DNA from: Akkermansiaceae bacterium
GTDB lineage: Bacteria; Verrucomicrobiota; Verrucomicrobiia; Verrucomicrobiales; Akkermansiaceae
Length of the DNA: 64,000 nt
NCBI GenBank assembly: GCA_019634595.1
Contig: JAHCBC010000002.1
Coordinates: 558,001-622,000, forward strand
Direction: 5' to 3'
Under the pieces are notes generated by a model. That model was not told where the DNA came from and did no database searches. It was given only the letters and a program-made list of their open reading frames with translations. Positions 1 to 8,625 of this stretch are shown in pieces (position 1 is the stretch's first letter; the number at the start of each line of letters is the position of its first letter). A program made the position numbers and the translations under genes.

Positions 1-478
1 TGGCCTTCCCTTCCCCGGTACGGTCCAGGCGCTCGTTGTAAACGATCTCCAGGTTGAACTCCTTCACCCAGTTCTTGTAGATGCCCAGCGCCGCGCTCGG
101 CTCGAAGCCCCACTGGGTGTCCTCATGCGCTTCGGTGACGCTCTGGCCGTCTCCCTTGAAGTTGCCTTCCGGCTGCGGCATTGCCGTCCAAGCCTCCGGC
201 CGGGCATACCATGATTTCACGTCTTGGTAGAATTTACGGGAAATGCCGCCGATCACCTGCTTGTTGCCGATGTCCGTCTGTCCCAAGCCCCCCGTGGTCA
301 GGCCGCCGATCCGGTCCGTCGGCTCGATGATGATTACGGATCCGCCCATTTTTTTGACCTGCACCGCCGCCGCAATCGCCGCCGAGCTTCCACCGTAGAT
401 GACGAGGTCATGGACCTCCGCCGCGCCCGCCATCGCACATGATAGCGGCAAAATTTTGAAAATCAGAGACTTGTGCAT
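1..478 (-). CDS. FAD-dependent oxidoreductase, secreted (N-terminal part)
   Basis: The window shows the first 159 codons; the gene continues beyond position 1. The start is the ATG complementary to 476-478. A short hydrophobic leader ending in MAGAAEV suggests export. It is followed by a Rossmann-type dinucleotide segment (LVIYGGSSAAIAAA at about residues 25-38, then VIIIEP and RIGGLTTGGLGQTD), which is the N-terminal signature of the FAD_oxidored family common in Verrucomicrobia and Planctomycetes. Members are usually annotated as FAD-dependent oxidoreductases acting on unknown, probably carbohydrate-related, substrates. It is divergent from the large exported protein at 658. The substrate cannot be inferred, and the C-terminal catalytic part is not visible. 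Confidence 0.8.
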   Translation of the reverse strand, partial: MHKSLIFKILPLSCAMAGAAEVHDLVIYGGSSAAIAAAVQVKKMGGSVIIIEPTDRIGGLTTGGLGQTDIGNKQVIGGISRKFYQDVKSWYARPEAWTAMPQPEGNFKGDGQSVTEAHEDTQWGFEPSAALGIYKNWVKEFNLEIVYNERLDRTGEGKA

Positions 479-657
479 ACGGAGAAACTTGTAGTTCCAG
501 ATTATGGGTGCGTCAAGGTAACGATCGTTTGAAAGCGCCTGGCAACCAGGACTCCGGGTCCATCGGGAAACTGCAAAAGTAACGACACTTACGAGGTTGA
601 AATGTGCGGCAAATGGTCCAAGATTGGCTTCTCAGCTCATTTTCTAAAAAAACCCCT

Positions 658-3600
658 ATGAAAAATTCCGGCTCCCAACTGACCCGGGCGGCGTTCATTG
701 CCCTCGGGTCGTCCGTGGCGTTATCGCTGCCACCCAGTGCCCAGGCACAACCTTCGTCCGCTTTCATTTTCGAGAATTACGACAACAACCCGACCGGGCG
801 GGTGTTCCCGAACATTTCGACGATTTCGACCACCGCCACCTTCACGGGCGGCTATGGGTTGTCGGGGCGCTACACGTCAGGAGGAACGGCTTACAACGAT
901 GCCTTTCTGATCGAGGAAGGCGGTCTTCAGTTCGGAGCGCTGGCGCCGACGACCGCGGGAAAGAAGCTCCGCGCCAATGCATTCAACGCCAATGCGACCG
1001 CGATGTTTGTCAACATTGACGGGGGGCGGGCGGCGGGTGACACCTCGTTCGATTACTATCACCGGGTGTATTGCAGCTATCTGATCAATTTCAACCGGAT
1101 CAGCACGCTGGCCGCGGCGCGGGCCGAAGTGCGCATCGGAGGCAATGCGACGAGCGCCTTCGAGATGCACGTGGACGGGCCGGCCAGCCCTGCATCCACC
1201 ACGCTGGCCCAGCCGCGTCTGGGCTACCAACTGAACAATTTCAAATCCGCTCCCAGCCCCGCGACCCAAGGGTTGTCGGTGAACACAACCTATCTGATGG
1301 TCGGAAGGTTCACCCAAGTGGGGAATTACCTAGGGGCGAGCGGAAACTTCATTTTCGCCAATAATTCGAACAGTCTGGTGCTTCCGTCCACCGTTACCGC
1401 CTTCCCCAGCGGTTTGGAAGTGGGCCACCTCATCAAGGGTGATCCCGGTGCCGGAATCCCGGACAACTCGATCGTCACCGGCCTGGTGACCACTACTGAA
1501 GGCAGTGTCACCACCCGGACGGTTCTCATCGACAAGAACACGACCGCGGCCTCTCCGATGACCACGGACGAGACGCCGGTCCCCATCCCGGTGACGCTCA
1601 GCACCGCCACTATCGTCCAAGATCGTACTTTCACCTCCGTCGCACGGACGACGGCGGGCAGCAATATCCTCTCCAACCTTCCGTCGGGGCACAGGCTCGC
1701 CGTCGGGCAGATCGTGACTCATGCGAACCTCCCTCCAGGCACCATGGTGACCGGTATCTCGACCGCCACCTCCGTCACACTGAATAACCAAGCGACCATC
1801 ACCGCGTCCGCCGACATCACGGTTACGTTGAGAAGCATCAATCCGGTGCGGGCCGAAATCACGTCAGGATCCCTGACCCTGACGGTGGATCGCATTCCCG
1901 AGATCGTTGAAGGCCCCAACTCGATTCCCGGGATCAGGGAGGGCCAGCTGGTTGAGGGGCCGGGTATTGACGAGGGTACCGTCGTCACCGCAGTGAACCA
2001 TGAAACCCGGGTCATCACCCTCAGCAAGCAGACGACCGTCTCCGGTTCAGGTGTTGCGGTGAGATTCTTCGCCCGTTTCGCCGTTGCGGACATGTGGGCG
2101 CTCACGGAGGCGCAGTACGCCAACTTCATCGCAGCGGGAGGGACGGATGCCGTGTTGAATGCAGCGACGATCGGCAGTGCCGCCAACCAGGTCACCGTGA
2201 GGATTTCCGGCATCCAGTCGGTGGGAAGCTGGGAGTTCAACCAAGGAAAGAGATTTGAGATCGTGGCACACGGAAGCTCCGGCTCCCCCCAGACCTTCTT
2301 CCTGGATGAAATCCGTTATGGATGGAACATGCAGGCGGTTACCAGAAATACCCCCTATCTCGCCCAACCGGTTTCAGAGCCGAACACGGCGGGGGATGAC
2401 ATGAGCAGGAATTTCCTCGAGGTGAATGACGATGGTTTCGGTTGGAAATCCGGCTGGTACGAGGTTGAGGAAACCACGGGCACCCCGGGAGCTTATGTTT
2501 CCAGCCAAACCGATGGCGGCCCGCTCACGCCGGGTTCCGGAAGTTATCTGCAGATCTACCACCGGCCGGCTGTCAGTGCGGATCAAGGCACCAGAAGGAG
2601 ACCGAACCCTGCGGTGGTGGACATGAGCCAGCCCTATACGGTGAAGTTCGACTACAAAACGGTCAGCGGCGATGGTGTGACCCAATTCGGAGACCGGATC
2701 CAGATCGGTGCGGACGGCCCCGCCGGAGTTGGGAGTAATCTCGGTCCGAATCCCTCGGATGCCACCAACCTCACTTGGTTGGTGGGCGTGGTTGGGGGAA
2801 ATGACGGCACAAACCGCGTTTTCAATAGTGATGAAACGACGAATCCTGACGGAAATGCCAAGAATATCAACGTCGGCGGGGTGCCACATTGGTATTTCTT
2901 TGATTTCGATGCCGCGAATTTCATCACTCCCGCGACCCCGAACTATTTTGTTCCGAGAAACATGCAGAGCAGCGGTGTTCCCTACCAAGCGGGAATCACC
3001 TATTCGTTCCAGATCGAGGTCAACCCGCTGACCAACACCTACAAGGCCACGGTGACGGACCGGAGTCCCGGTGGCAAAACGGGGACTGTGTCCTATCTGA
3101 AGTTCCGCCGGCAGGTACCCGCCCATACCCTCTTCTGGGGAATTTCAAAACCCGCCAACAAGAGTCGTGTCGCTGCCTTGGACAATCTCCGGGTTTCCCA
3201 AGGGGTGCCCTATGTGGATCCGTTCCCGGAGTGGGCTGCGACTCCGGGCTTCGGCGTGCCGAGCGGATTGCGGGGGCGCAATGTCGATGCGAACGGCGAC
3301 GGCCGCCTGAACTTCCTGGATTTCGCGCTTGATGGGAACCCGATGAGCGGTGCCCGCAACGCGAAGGAGATCCACGCGATCAGCAACGTGGGTGGGACGA
3401 ACTACTACACCCTCACCATCCCTGTCCGAATCGGAGCGACGTTCAGTGCGACCACCGGCCCGAGCATTTCGACCCAGGTCGATGGCATCACCTACCGGAT
3501 CCAGGGCAGCTATGATCTGACGAACTGGACGACCGGCCCGGATGTGGTTCCGCTGGCCTCGCCGCTCACCACCACCCCGGCCCTCAGCAGCGGATGGGAG

Positions 3601-3687
3601 TACAAGAGCTTCCGCCTGTCCTCCTCCACCACCGCCCAGCCGAAGGCATTCATCCGCGCGGTGGTGGACAACACCGTCACCCCTTAG
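658..3687 (+). CDS. Large secreted protein of unknown function (1009 aa)
   Basis: An in-frame upstream ATG exists at 604, but the ATG at 658 directly starts a normal signal peptide (MKNSGSQLTRAAFIALGSSV, cleavage probably after AQA), so it is preferred. The mature protein is rich in Thr, Ser, Gly and Asn with low-complexity beta-type segments, and it has no recognisable catalytic motif. Near the C-terminus is a calcium-loop-like stretch (DANGDGRLNFLDFALDGN, about residues 880-897). It is followed by a segment of the kind that ends many verrucomicrobial exported proteins (YDLTNWTTGP ... FIRAVVDN). It is probably extracellular or cell-surface. Its stop overlaps the stop of the convergent esterase gene by 4 nt. 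No specific function is assigned. Confidence 0.75.
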   Translation: MKNSGSQLTRAAFIALGSSVALSLPPSAQAQPSSAFIFENYDNNPTGRVFPNISTISTTATFTGGYGLSGRYTSGGTAYNDAFLIEEGGLQFGALAPTTAGKKLRANAFNANATAMFVNIDGGRAAGDTSFDYYHRVYCSYLINFNRISTLAAARAEVRIGGNATSAFEMHVDGPASPASTTLAQPRLGYQLNNFKSAPSPATQGLSVNTTYLMVGRFTQVGNYLGASGNFIFANNSNSLVLPSTVTAFPSGLEVGHLIKGDPGAGIPDNSIVTGLVTTTEGSVTTRTVLIDKNTTAASPMTTDETPVPIPVTLSTATIVQDRTFTSVARTTAGSNILSNLPSGHRLAVGQIVTHANLPPGTMVTGISTATSVTLNNQATITASADITVTLRSINPVRAEITSGSLTLTVDRIPEIVEGPNSIPGIREGQLVEGPGIDEGTVVTAVNHETRVITLSKQTTVSGSGVAVRFFARFAVADMWALTEAQYANFIAAGGTDAVLNAATIGSAANQVTVRISGIQSVGSWEFNQGKRFEIVAHGSSGSPQTFFLDEIRYGWNMQAVTRNTPYLAQPVSEPNTAGDDMSRNFLEVNDDGFGWKSGWYEVEETTGTPGAYVSSQTDGGPLTPGSGSYLQIYHRPAVSADQGTRRRPNPAVVDMSQPYTVKFDYKTVSGDGVTQFGDRIQIGADGPAGVGSNLGPNPSDATNLTWLVGVVGGNDGTNRVFNSDETTNPDGNAKNINVGGVPHWYFFDFDAANFITPATPNYFVPRNMQSSGVPYQAGITYSFQIEVNPLTNTYKATVTDRSPGGKTGTVSYLKFRRQVPAHTLFWGISKPANKSRVAALDNLRVSQGVPYVDPFPEWAATPGFGVPSGLRGRNVDANGDGRLNFLDFALDGNPMSGARNAKEIHAISNVGGTNYYTLTIPVRIGATFSATTGPSISTQVDGITYRIQGSYDLTNWTTGPDVVPLASPLTTTPALSSGWEYKSFRLSSSTTAQPKAFIRAVVDNTVTP

Positions 3688-4550
3688 TCGAGGAGTCCGC
3701 TGGACTTGAGCCAGTCTCCCACACGATCCGGCCAACTGTTCACCGGTTGGCCGGATTTTTTCATGCCATAGCCATGGCCGCCCTTCGCGTAGATGTGGAG
3801 TTCCGCGGGGAGGCCCAGCTTCTTGTATTCCAGATAGAGCAACGCGCTGCCTGCGGAGGTGATGCGGTCGTCATGGGCATGGACCAAGCAGATGGCGGGT
3901 GATTGTGGGGTTACGGCGAAGTCCGGCTTGAGCTGGAAGGAATCCTTCTCCGTCAGGTAGGCGGGATAGACGGGGATCGAGAAATTGGGGGTGGCATTCT
4001 CCGCTTCCAGCGCGGCGTCGCGCTGGTAGGTCCGCTCGTTCGCATGCAGGGTGGTCATCACACAGAGGTGGCCGCCGGCGGAAAAGCCCAGGATACCGAT
4101 GCGGTCCGGCTTGATGCCCCACTCCGCCGCGCGGTGGCGGACGATACCCATCGCCCGCTGGGCGTCCTGGAGCGGGATCTCCCCCTGCTTGGTCCCCTTG
4201 CGGTCGGGCACGCGGTATTTCAGCAGCACGCCGGTGACGCCCAGGGTGTTCAGCCACTCGCAGACCTGGGTGCCTTCGTGCTCGATGGCGAGGATGTTGT
4301 AGCCACCGCCCGGGGCCACCAGCACGGCGGTGCCGTTCGGTTTCTCCGGCTTGTAGATGGAGATGGTCGGGTCGCTCACATCCGTGACCCGCAGCACGTC
4401 TGTCTCGTTCTTCGGCGGGATGGACTTCTCCGGCCCCATGGTGAATCCGGCGGGTTCCGGGGCGCCATCCGGCCACAGTTTGACGACGACGGGTTCGGCG
4501 GCCTGCAGGGCGCAGGCGGACGCGAGGAAGAGAAGCGGGATGAGTTTCAT
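3684..4550 (-). CDS. Exported alpha/beta-hydrolase (esterase/acetylesterase-like)
   Basis: This is a 288-aa protein starting at MKLIPLLFLASACALQAAEP, a clear signal peptide; a longer reading from 4595 would bury it. The alpha/beta-hydrolase triad is readable: oxyanion region APGGGYN (about 79-85), nucleophile elbow GFSAGG with Ser157, HAHDD with Asp227/228, and GGHGYG with His259. The overall pattern matches the BD-FAE/Axe-type esterase group that removes acyl groups from polysaccharides or small esters. It lies 47 nt downstream of the LamG gene on the same strand and probably forms an operon with it, which suggests a role in polysaccharide use. The substrate is inferred only from family and context. 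Confidence 0.85.
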   Translation of the reverse strand: MKLIPLLFLASACALQAAEPVVVKLWPDGAPEPAGFTMGPEKSIPPKNETDVLRVTDVSDPTISIYKPEKPNGTAVLVAPGGGYNILAIEHEGTQVCEWLNTLGVTGVLLKYRVPDRKGTKQGEIPLQDAQRAMGIVRHRAAEWGIKPDRIGILGFSAGGHLCVMTTLHANERTYQRDAALEAENATPNFSIPVYPAYLTEKDSFQLKPDFAVTPQSPAICLVHAHDDRITSAGSALLYLEYKKLGLPAELHIYAKGGHGYGMKKSGQPVNSWPDRVGDWLKSSGLLD

Positions 4551-4597
4551 GGGAAGGGTGCCATACGATCCCCTCCCATTCCATCCTTCAAGCAATC

Positions 4598-5425
4598 TCA
4601 GCGCCCGGCCTCCGCCAGTGCGGCGATCTCCTCCTCCGCCAGCGCCCGCTTGAACACGGCCAGGCCGCCAATGGTTCCGCCGAAAAAATTCCCCCAGGAG
4701 CCGCCGCGGTGCACCGCGCCTACGGTGAAGTCGGAGCCGTCCGCGCCGCCGTCGAAGAGGCCGTCGGCATAGGGAAGCGGATTCCGCTGTTCCCAGGCAT
4801 CCAGCTTTCCGTTCACGAAAACGCGCGAAGCCTTTCCGTCATAGCTCATCGCCAGACACTGCCATTCGCCGAGAGGGATCTTCGTCGCTCCGCTGGAGTA
4901 GGTGATGCAGTACTTGTTGCCGGGGGTGCCGCCGCCGATGGCGGAAACATGGCCGTGGATTCGGTTGTCCACCGGGTAGCGTTTCATTTCATCTGCCCGG
5001 GTGGCGGTGGGTGCGTTGAGGAAAAGGCAGTATTGCCGCTTCGCGCGGGTTTCATCCCACAGTCCGGCGATGGCCTGCCAAGCCTGCTTGTCGCGGCGCT
5101 TCACCCATGCCACCACGGTCACCTGCGCTTCCTTTCCGTGGAGATCGAGCGGCCCCACGTCCTTGCGGTCGATCTGGAAACGCTGGCCGTAGGCGATTTC
5201 CGCGGCGTGGGGGCCGAAGACCCCGCCCTCCACGCGTGCGACCTCGCCCTTCTTCTCCACCAGCGAGAGTGCCTGCGTGCCGCCCTTGGAGACGCGGGGG
5301 CTGCCCGCTGGTTCCTGGAAGTCCCAGAAGGCGATGAGATCCGGCGTCTTCAGCACACGGTCGGCATCGCCCGCGCACGCCATGCCGCCCAACAACACCA
5401 GAAAAGATCCGACCAGCAGTTTCAT
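4598..5425 (-). CDS. Exported LamG/concanavalin-like domain protein
   Basis: The chosen start MKLLVGSFLVLLGGMACAGDADR gives a 275-aa product with a signal peptide. The mature part begins LIAFWDFQEPAGSPRV, the typical first strand of LamG/concanavalin A-like jelly-roll domains. It continues with the usual blocks (VTVVAWVKR, WQCLAMSYDGKASRVFVNGKLDAW, FTVGAVHRGG) and ends IGGLAVFKRALAEEEIAAL. This whole-length single-domain architecture is frequent in Planctomycetes and Verrucomicrobia and is thought to bind carbohydrate. No catalytic domain is attached. It is the upstream partner of the esterase gene. Confidence 0.8.
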   Translation of the reverse strand: MKLLVGSFLVLLGGMACAGDADRVLKTPDLIAFWDFQEPAGSPRVSKGGTQALSLVEKKGEVARVEGGVFGPHAAEIAYGQRFQIDRKDVGPLDLHGKEAQVTVVAWVKRRDKQAWQAIAGLWDETRAKRQYCLFLNAPTATRADEMKRYPVDNRIHGHVSAIGGGTPGNKYCITYSSGATKIPLGEWQCLAMSYDGKASRVFVNGKLDAWEQRNPLPYADGLFDGGADGSDFTVGAVHRGGSWGNFFGGTIGGLAVFKRALAEEEIAALAEAGR

Positions 5426-5525
5426 CCGGGAAGCTTGCATGATTCATGGCGTCCGCACAATCACCCGGAAGTGGCGTAGCAAGGTTTCCCCATCATGGGG
5501 GTTACTCTGGGGATTGAGGATGATT

Positions 5526-5635
5526 ACCACTGATTTCACTGATTTACTGATTGAGAATGAGGATAATATTTCCGGAATGCTTCTGCTCCCATGCAGGATT
5601 TCTTCTGGAATCAGTAAATCAGTGAAATCAGTGGT
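5526..5635. repeat. 27-bp perfect inverted repeat of decamer-like units
   Basis: The left arm 5526-5552 (ACCACTGATTTCACTGATTT plus ACTGATT) and right arm 5609-5635 are exact reverse complements over 27 bp and enclose a 56-nt loop. Each arm is built from near-repeats of CACTGATTT. The element fills the 311-nt gap 5426-5736 between the divergent LamG and SGNH genes, which otherwise shows only a short CCCCAT/ATGGGG palindrome at 5488-5500. Similar decamer phrases are, from memory, widespread in environmental genomes. Neither mobility nor function can be judged here. Confidence 0.85.
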
Positions 5636-5736
5636 ATCGAAATCGGCCCATATCCGTTCGGACCCGAAATGAGGGAACTTGGGGTGGCGTCCGTGGCCGC
5701 TGGACAAGTCCGCCACCAGCAGCCAGAACTCCGAAC

Positions 5737-6999
5737 ATGCGAATCCTTCCCATCATCGCCGCGGCAGTTGCCGCCATCTCGCCACTGCATGCCCAGGAGC
5801 AGGCAAAGGCCAATGAACTGTCCGTCCGTGGCGGACTGCCGAACTTCTTCGACAAGCTGAAGAAAGGGGAGGAAGTCCGCGTCGGCTACCTGGGTGGCAG
5901 CATCACCGCCGCGAACGGCTGGAGGGTGAAATCCCTCAAGTGGCTGAAGGAACAGTATCCCGACGCGAAACTGTCCGAGATCAACGCGACCATCGGCGGC
6001 ACGGGTTCCGATCTGGGGGTGTTCCGTGCCGACCAGGATGTCATTTCGAAGAAGCCGGACCTCTTGTTCGTCGAGTTCGCGGTGAATGACGGTGGCCCTG
6101 CGGAAAAGGTCCAGCGCTGCATGGAGGGGATCGTCCGGCAGACCTGGAAGGCGGACCCCACGACGGACATCTGCTTTGTCTATACCCTGTCCGAGCCGAT
6201 GCTCCCGGCTTACAAGGATGGGAAATTCACCACCGTGGCGACCGCCATGGAGGGTGTGGCGGACCACTACCGGATCCCCAGCATCGCCTTCGGCCCGGAG
6301 GTCACGAAGCAGGTGCTGGACGGCTCCCTCATCTTCACCGGCAAGCCGGACCCGGCGAAGCCCGGCCAGCGCTTCTTCACCGGCGATGCCGTCCACCCGA
6401 ATGATACCGGCCATGAGGTCTATCAGACCGTCATCGCCCGCAGCCTCACCGCCATGAAGGACTCCGGTACCGGTGGTCCGCACAAGCTCGCCGGGATGGA
6501 ACCGCTGCGCGCGGACAACTGGGAGAACGCGAAGATCGTCCCCATCACCCAGTCGATGCTGAAGGGCAAGTGGACCAAGCAGGATCCCACCCAACCCGGA
6601 CCGGCGAAAACATTCCATAACCGTGTGCCGGAACTCTGGAAAGCGGAGGAACCCGGTGCCTCCATCGAGTTCATCCTGGAAGGAACGGTCGCGCAGGTCT
6701 ATGGACTGGTTGGCCCGGATGGCGGGGAAGTGGAGATCAAGGTGGATGAACTGGCTCCGAAGAAGGCGCTGCTCTTCGACAAGTACTGCACCTACCACCG
6801 CCTCGGGAAGATGGACCTTTTCTCCGCCCCGTCCGCCGACCGCCACACGATCTCCGTGACGCTCACCGCGAACATGCCGGACAAGGCGAAGATCCTTTCC
6901 GAGGAGAACCGCAAGAAGATGGAGGCGAATCCGGAGCCGTATGCGAAGGCGGTCTGGTATGCGGGATCCCTGCTGGTGCTGGGTGATGTCGCGGAGTGA
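5737..6999 (+). CDS. Exported SGNH/GDSL hydrolase with C-terminal accessory domain
   Basis: The 420-aa product has a signal peptide (MRILPIIAAAVAAISPLHAQ). The SGNH blocks are intact: GGSITAANGW with the nucleophile Ser55, GGTGSDLG (about 87-94), FAVND with Asn117, and DAVHPNDTGH with Asp217 and His220. Residues about 280-400 form a separate beta-rich region that may be a carbohydrate-binding or structural module. Family members deacetylate or de-esterify glycans or small esters; the substrate is unknown. It is followed 22 nt later by the trypsin-like lipoprotein gene, possibly in one transcript. Confidence 0.85.
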   Translation: MRILPIIAAAVAAISPLHAQEQAKANELSVRGGLPNFFDKLKKGEEVRVGYLGGSITAANGWRVKSLKWLKEQYPDAKLSEINATIGGTGSDLGVFRADQDVISKKPDLLFVEFAVNDGGPAEKVQRCMEGIVRQTWKADPTTDICFVYTLSEPMLPAYKDGKFTTVATAMEGVADHYRIPSIAFGPEVTKQVLDGSLIFTGKPDPAKPGQRFFTGDAVHPNDTGHEVYQTVIARSLTAMKDSGTGGPHKLAGMEPLRADNWENAKIVPITQSMLKGKWTKQDPTQPGPAKTFHNRVPELWKAEEPGASIEFILEGTVAQVYGLVGPDGGEVEIKVDELAPKKALLFDKYCTYHRLGKMDLFSAPSADRHTISVTLTANMPDKAKILSEENRKKMEANPEPYAKAVWYAGSLLVLGDVAE

Positions 7000-7021
7000 T
7001 GCCGCCGCCTGTTTCCTGATG

Positions 7022-7747
7022 ATGAAAGCCGCGCTGTTCCTGTTTCCCGCTGTTTTCCTCGTTTCCTGTGCGGGACCCGGCGGCACCACCGCCAGTTCCC
7101 CGCTGGTGCTGCTGCCGGCGGAGCCGGAGAAGGGCACGGTTTTCAAATACTACCAGCCGCGCGCCGAATCCCCACGACGGAACAACTGGGCCGCCCCGCT
7201 CGATTTCTCCGGAGTCTCCTGGAATGATCCGAGATGCGCCACGCTCATCTCGCCTTCCCATGTGGTGATGGCCGCGCATTTCATCCGCGACGCCCATACG
7301 CCGGCCATGTTCCATGACCGGCTGGGCCAGCCGGAGGAGCGGTTCATCGTCTCCCACAAGGTGCTCACCGGTGTCGGCGACATCGCGGTGGGGAAGCTGA
7401 ACATGCGCCTGCCGTCCGGATACAAGGCCTACCGCTTCGCCAACCCGGCGGACGTCACACCGGGTACGCCCGTCATCACCACGGACCAGACGCTCACCGC
7501 TTCCATCCACCAGGTGCGCGGGGTGTTCGGGAAAGGCATCGCGTTCGACTGGGTGCCATCCCTCGACCCCATCTACCGCCGGAATCTCATCCCGGGGGAC
7601 AGCGGTCATCCGACTTTCATCCTGAAGAACGGGGAGCTGCTGCTGGTGGAGACCCACACCACCGGGGGGCCGGGTGCCGGGCCTTTCTACGGTGACCCGG
7701 AGGTCCAGCAGGCGATCCGCGCGGCGATGGCCGAGCTGGGGGATTGA
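7022..7747 (+). CDS. Trypsin-like serine protease lipoprotein
   Basis: The start is ATG 7022 (7019 is an adjacent in-frame ATG), giving 241 aa. The N-terminus MKAALFLFPAVFLVSCAGP has a lipobox with Cys16, so the protein should be anchored to a membrane on the outside. The body has a chymotrypsin-fold signature: SHVVMAAHF (His86), VGDIAVGKL (Asp120) and IPGDSGHPTF (Ser194). Order and spacing fit a small S1-type peptidase with a complete catalytic triad. No protease-inhibitor or substrate gene is adjacent. It sits directly behind the SGNH hydrolase gene. It could alternatively be an inactive S1-like structural protein, but the intact triad argues against this. Confidence 0.75.
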   Translation: MKAALFLFPAVFLVSCAGPGGTTASSPLVLLPAEPEKGTVFKYYQPRAESPRRNNWAAPLDFSGVSWNDPRCATLISPSHVVMAAHFIRDAHTPAMFHDRLGQPEERFIVSHKVLTGVGDIAVGKLNMRLPSGYKAYRFANPADVTPGTPVITTDQTLTASIHQVRGVFGKGIAFDWVPSLDPIYRRNLIPGDSGHPTFILKNGELLLVETHTTGGPGAGPFYGDPEVQQAIRAAMAELGD

Positions 7748-7754
7748 GCGTGGC

Positions 7755-8606
7755 TCATGGAGCCACGCCCGCCAGTTTGTCGGGATTCCGGACGATGTAG
7801 ATGGCCTTCAGCTTTCCGCCGCCGAAGGCGAATGTCATCGCACTGAGATTGCCGTCGCCGCCGCGGATGATGACGCCGGGCGATCCGTTGATGCGGACGA
7901 ACCTCGCTGGCGGCGGGCTGTCCGGATGGAAGCGCCGCAGGCCGATGAACATGCGGCCGATCTTGTCCGGGCCGTGGATCGGCAGGATGGCGGCGCGCAC
8001 CTTTCCCCCGCCATCGCTGTAAAGGACGGCATCCTCCGTCAGCATGGCGATCAGTTCCGTGAGTTCGCCGGTCTGCGTTGCCTGGATGAATTCCTTCACC
8101 AACCGCTCCGCCTCCTCGGTGGCGGTGGGTTGGGCCTCCTCGGCGCGGCTCAGGCGGGTCTTTGCCCGCGACACCATCTGGCGGCAATTCGCGGCGGACT
8201 TGCCGACGATCTCCGCGATGGCGTCGTAGTCGTGGCCGAAAGCCTCGCGCAGCAGGAACACCGCCCGCTCCACGGGCGACAGTTCCTCCAGCATCATCAT
8301 GAAGGCGGTGCCCAGAGAGTCGGCCAGATCAACGGGGGAGCCGTCATTTTCCCCTATGATGGGTTCCGGCAGCCAGGTGCCCACGTACTCCTCCCGCTGG
8401 CGGCGGGCGGAGCGCATCTGGTCGATGCACAGGCGGGTGAGCGCGGTGGTGAGCCAGGCCTTCGGCTCCCGGATGGTTGAGGTATCCTCCAGCCGGTGCC
8501 AGCGGAGGTAGGTTTCCTGCACCATGTCCTCCGCCTCCGCCACGCGGCCGAGCATGCGGTAGGCGATGCTGAAAAGCAGGGCGCGGCACTCTTCGGGGGC
8601 TGACAT
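7755..8606 (-). CDS. ECF41-type RNA polymerase sigma factor (SigJ-like)
   Basis: Starting at MSAPEECRALLFSIAYRMLG, the 283-aa protein has sigma region 2 (about 5-70, with RVAEAEDMVQETYLRWHRL), region 4 (about 105-157) and a long SnoaL-like C-terminal domain. The ECF41 hallmarks are present: WLPEP in the linker (78-82), DGGGK (198-202) and NPDKL (274-278). In this family the C-terminal domain controls sigma activity in place of an anti-sigma factor. The gene follows the carboxymuconolactone-decarboxylase-like gene by 19 nt. This is the classical ECF41-COE arrangement, in which the sigma factor usually directs its own partner gene. Confidence 0.93.
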   Translation of the reverse strand: MSAPEECRALLFSIAYRMLGRVAEAEDMVQETYLRWHRLEDTSTIREPKAWLTTALTRLCIDQMRSARRQREEYVGTWLPEPIIGENDGSPVDLADSLGTAFMMMLEELSPVERAVFLLREAFGHDYDAIAEIVGKSAANCRQMVSRAKTRLSRAEEAQPTATEEAERLVKEFIQATQTGELTELIAMLTEDAVLYSDGGGKVRAAILPIHGPDKIGRMFIGLRRFHPDSPPPARFVRINGSPGVIIRGGDGNLSAMTFAFGGGKLKAIYIVRNPDKLAGVAP

Positions 8607-8625
8607 CGTATCGCGCGGTTGGGGT

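Noticed and set aside
5611..7146. 511-codon minus-strand frame over the SGNH hydrolase gene
   Set aside because: It is antisense to a gene with full catalytic motifs and has low-complexity Arg/Gly/His content.
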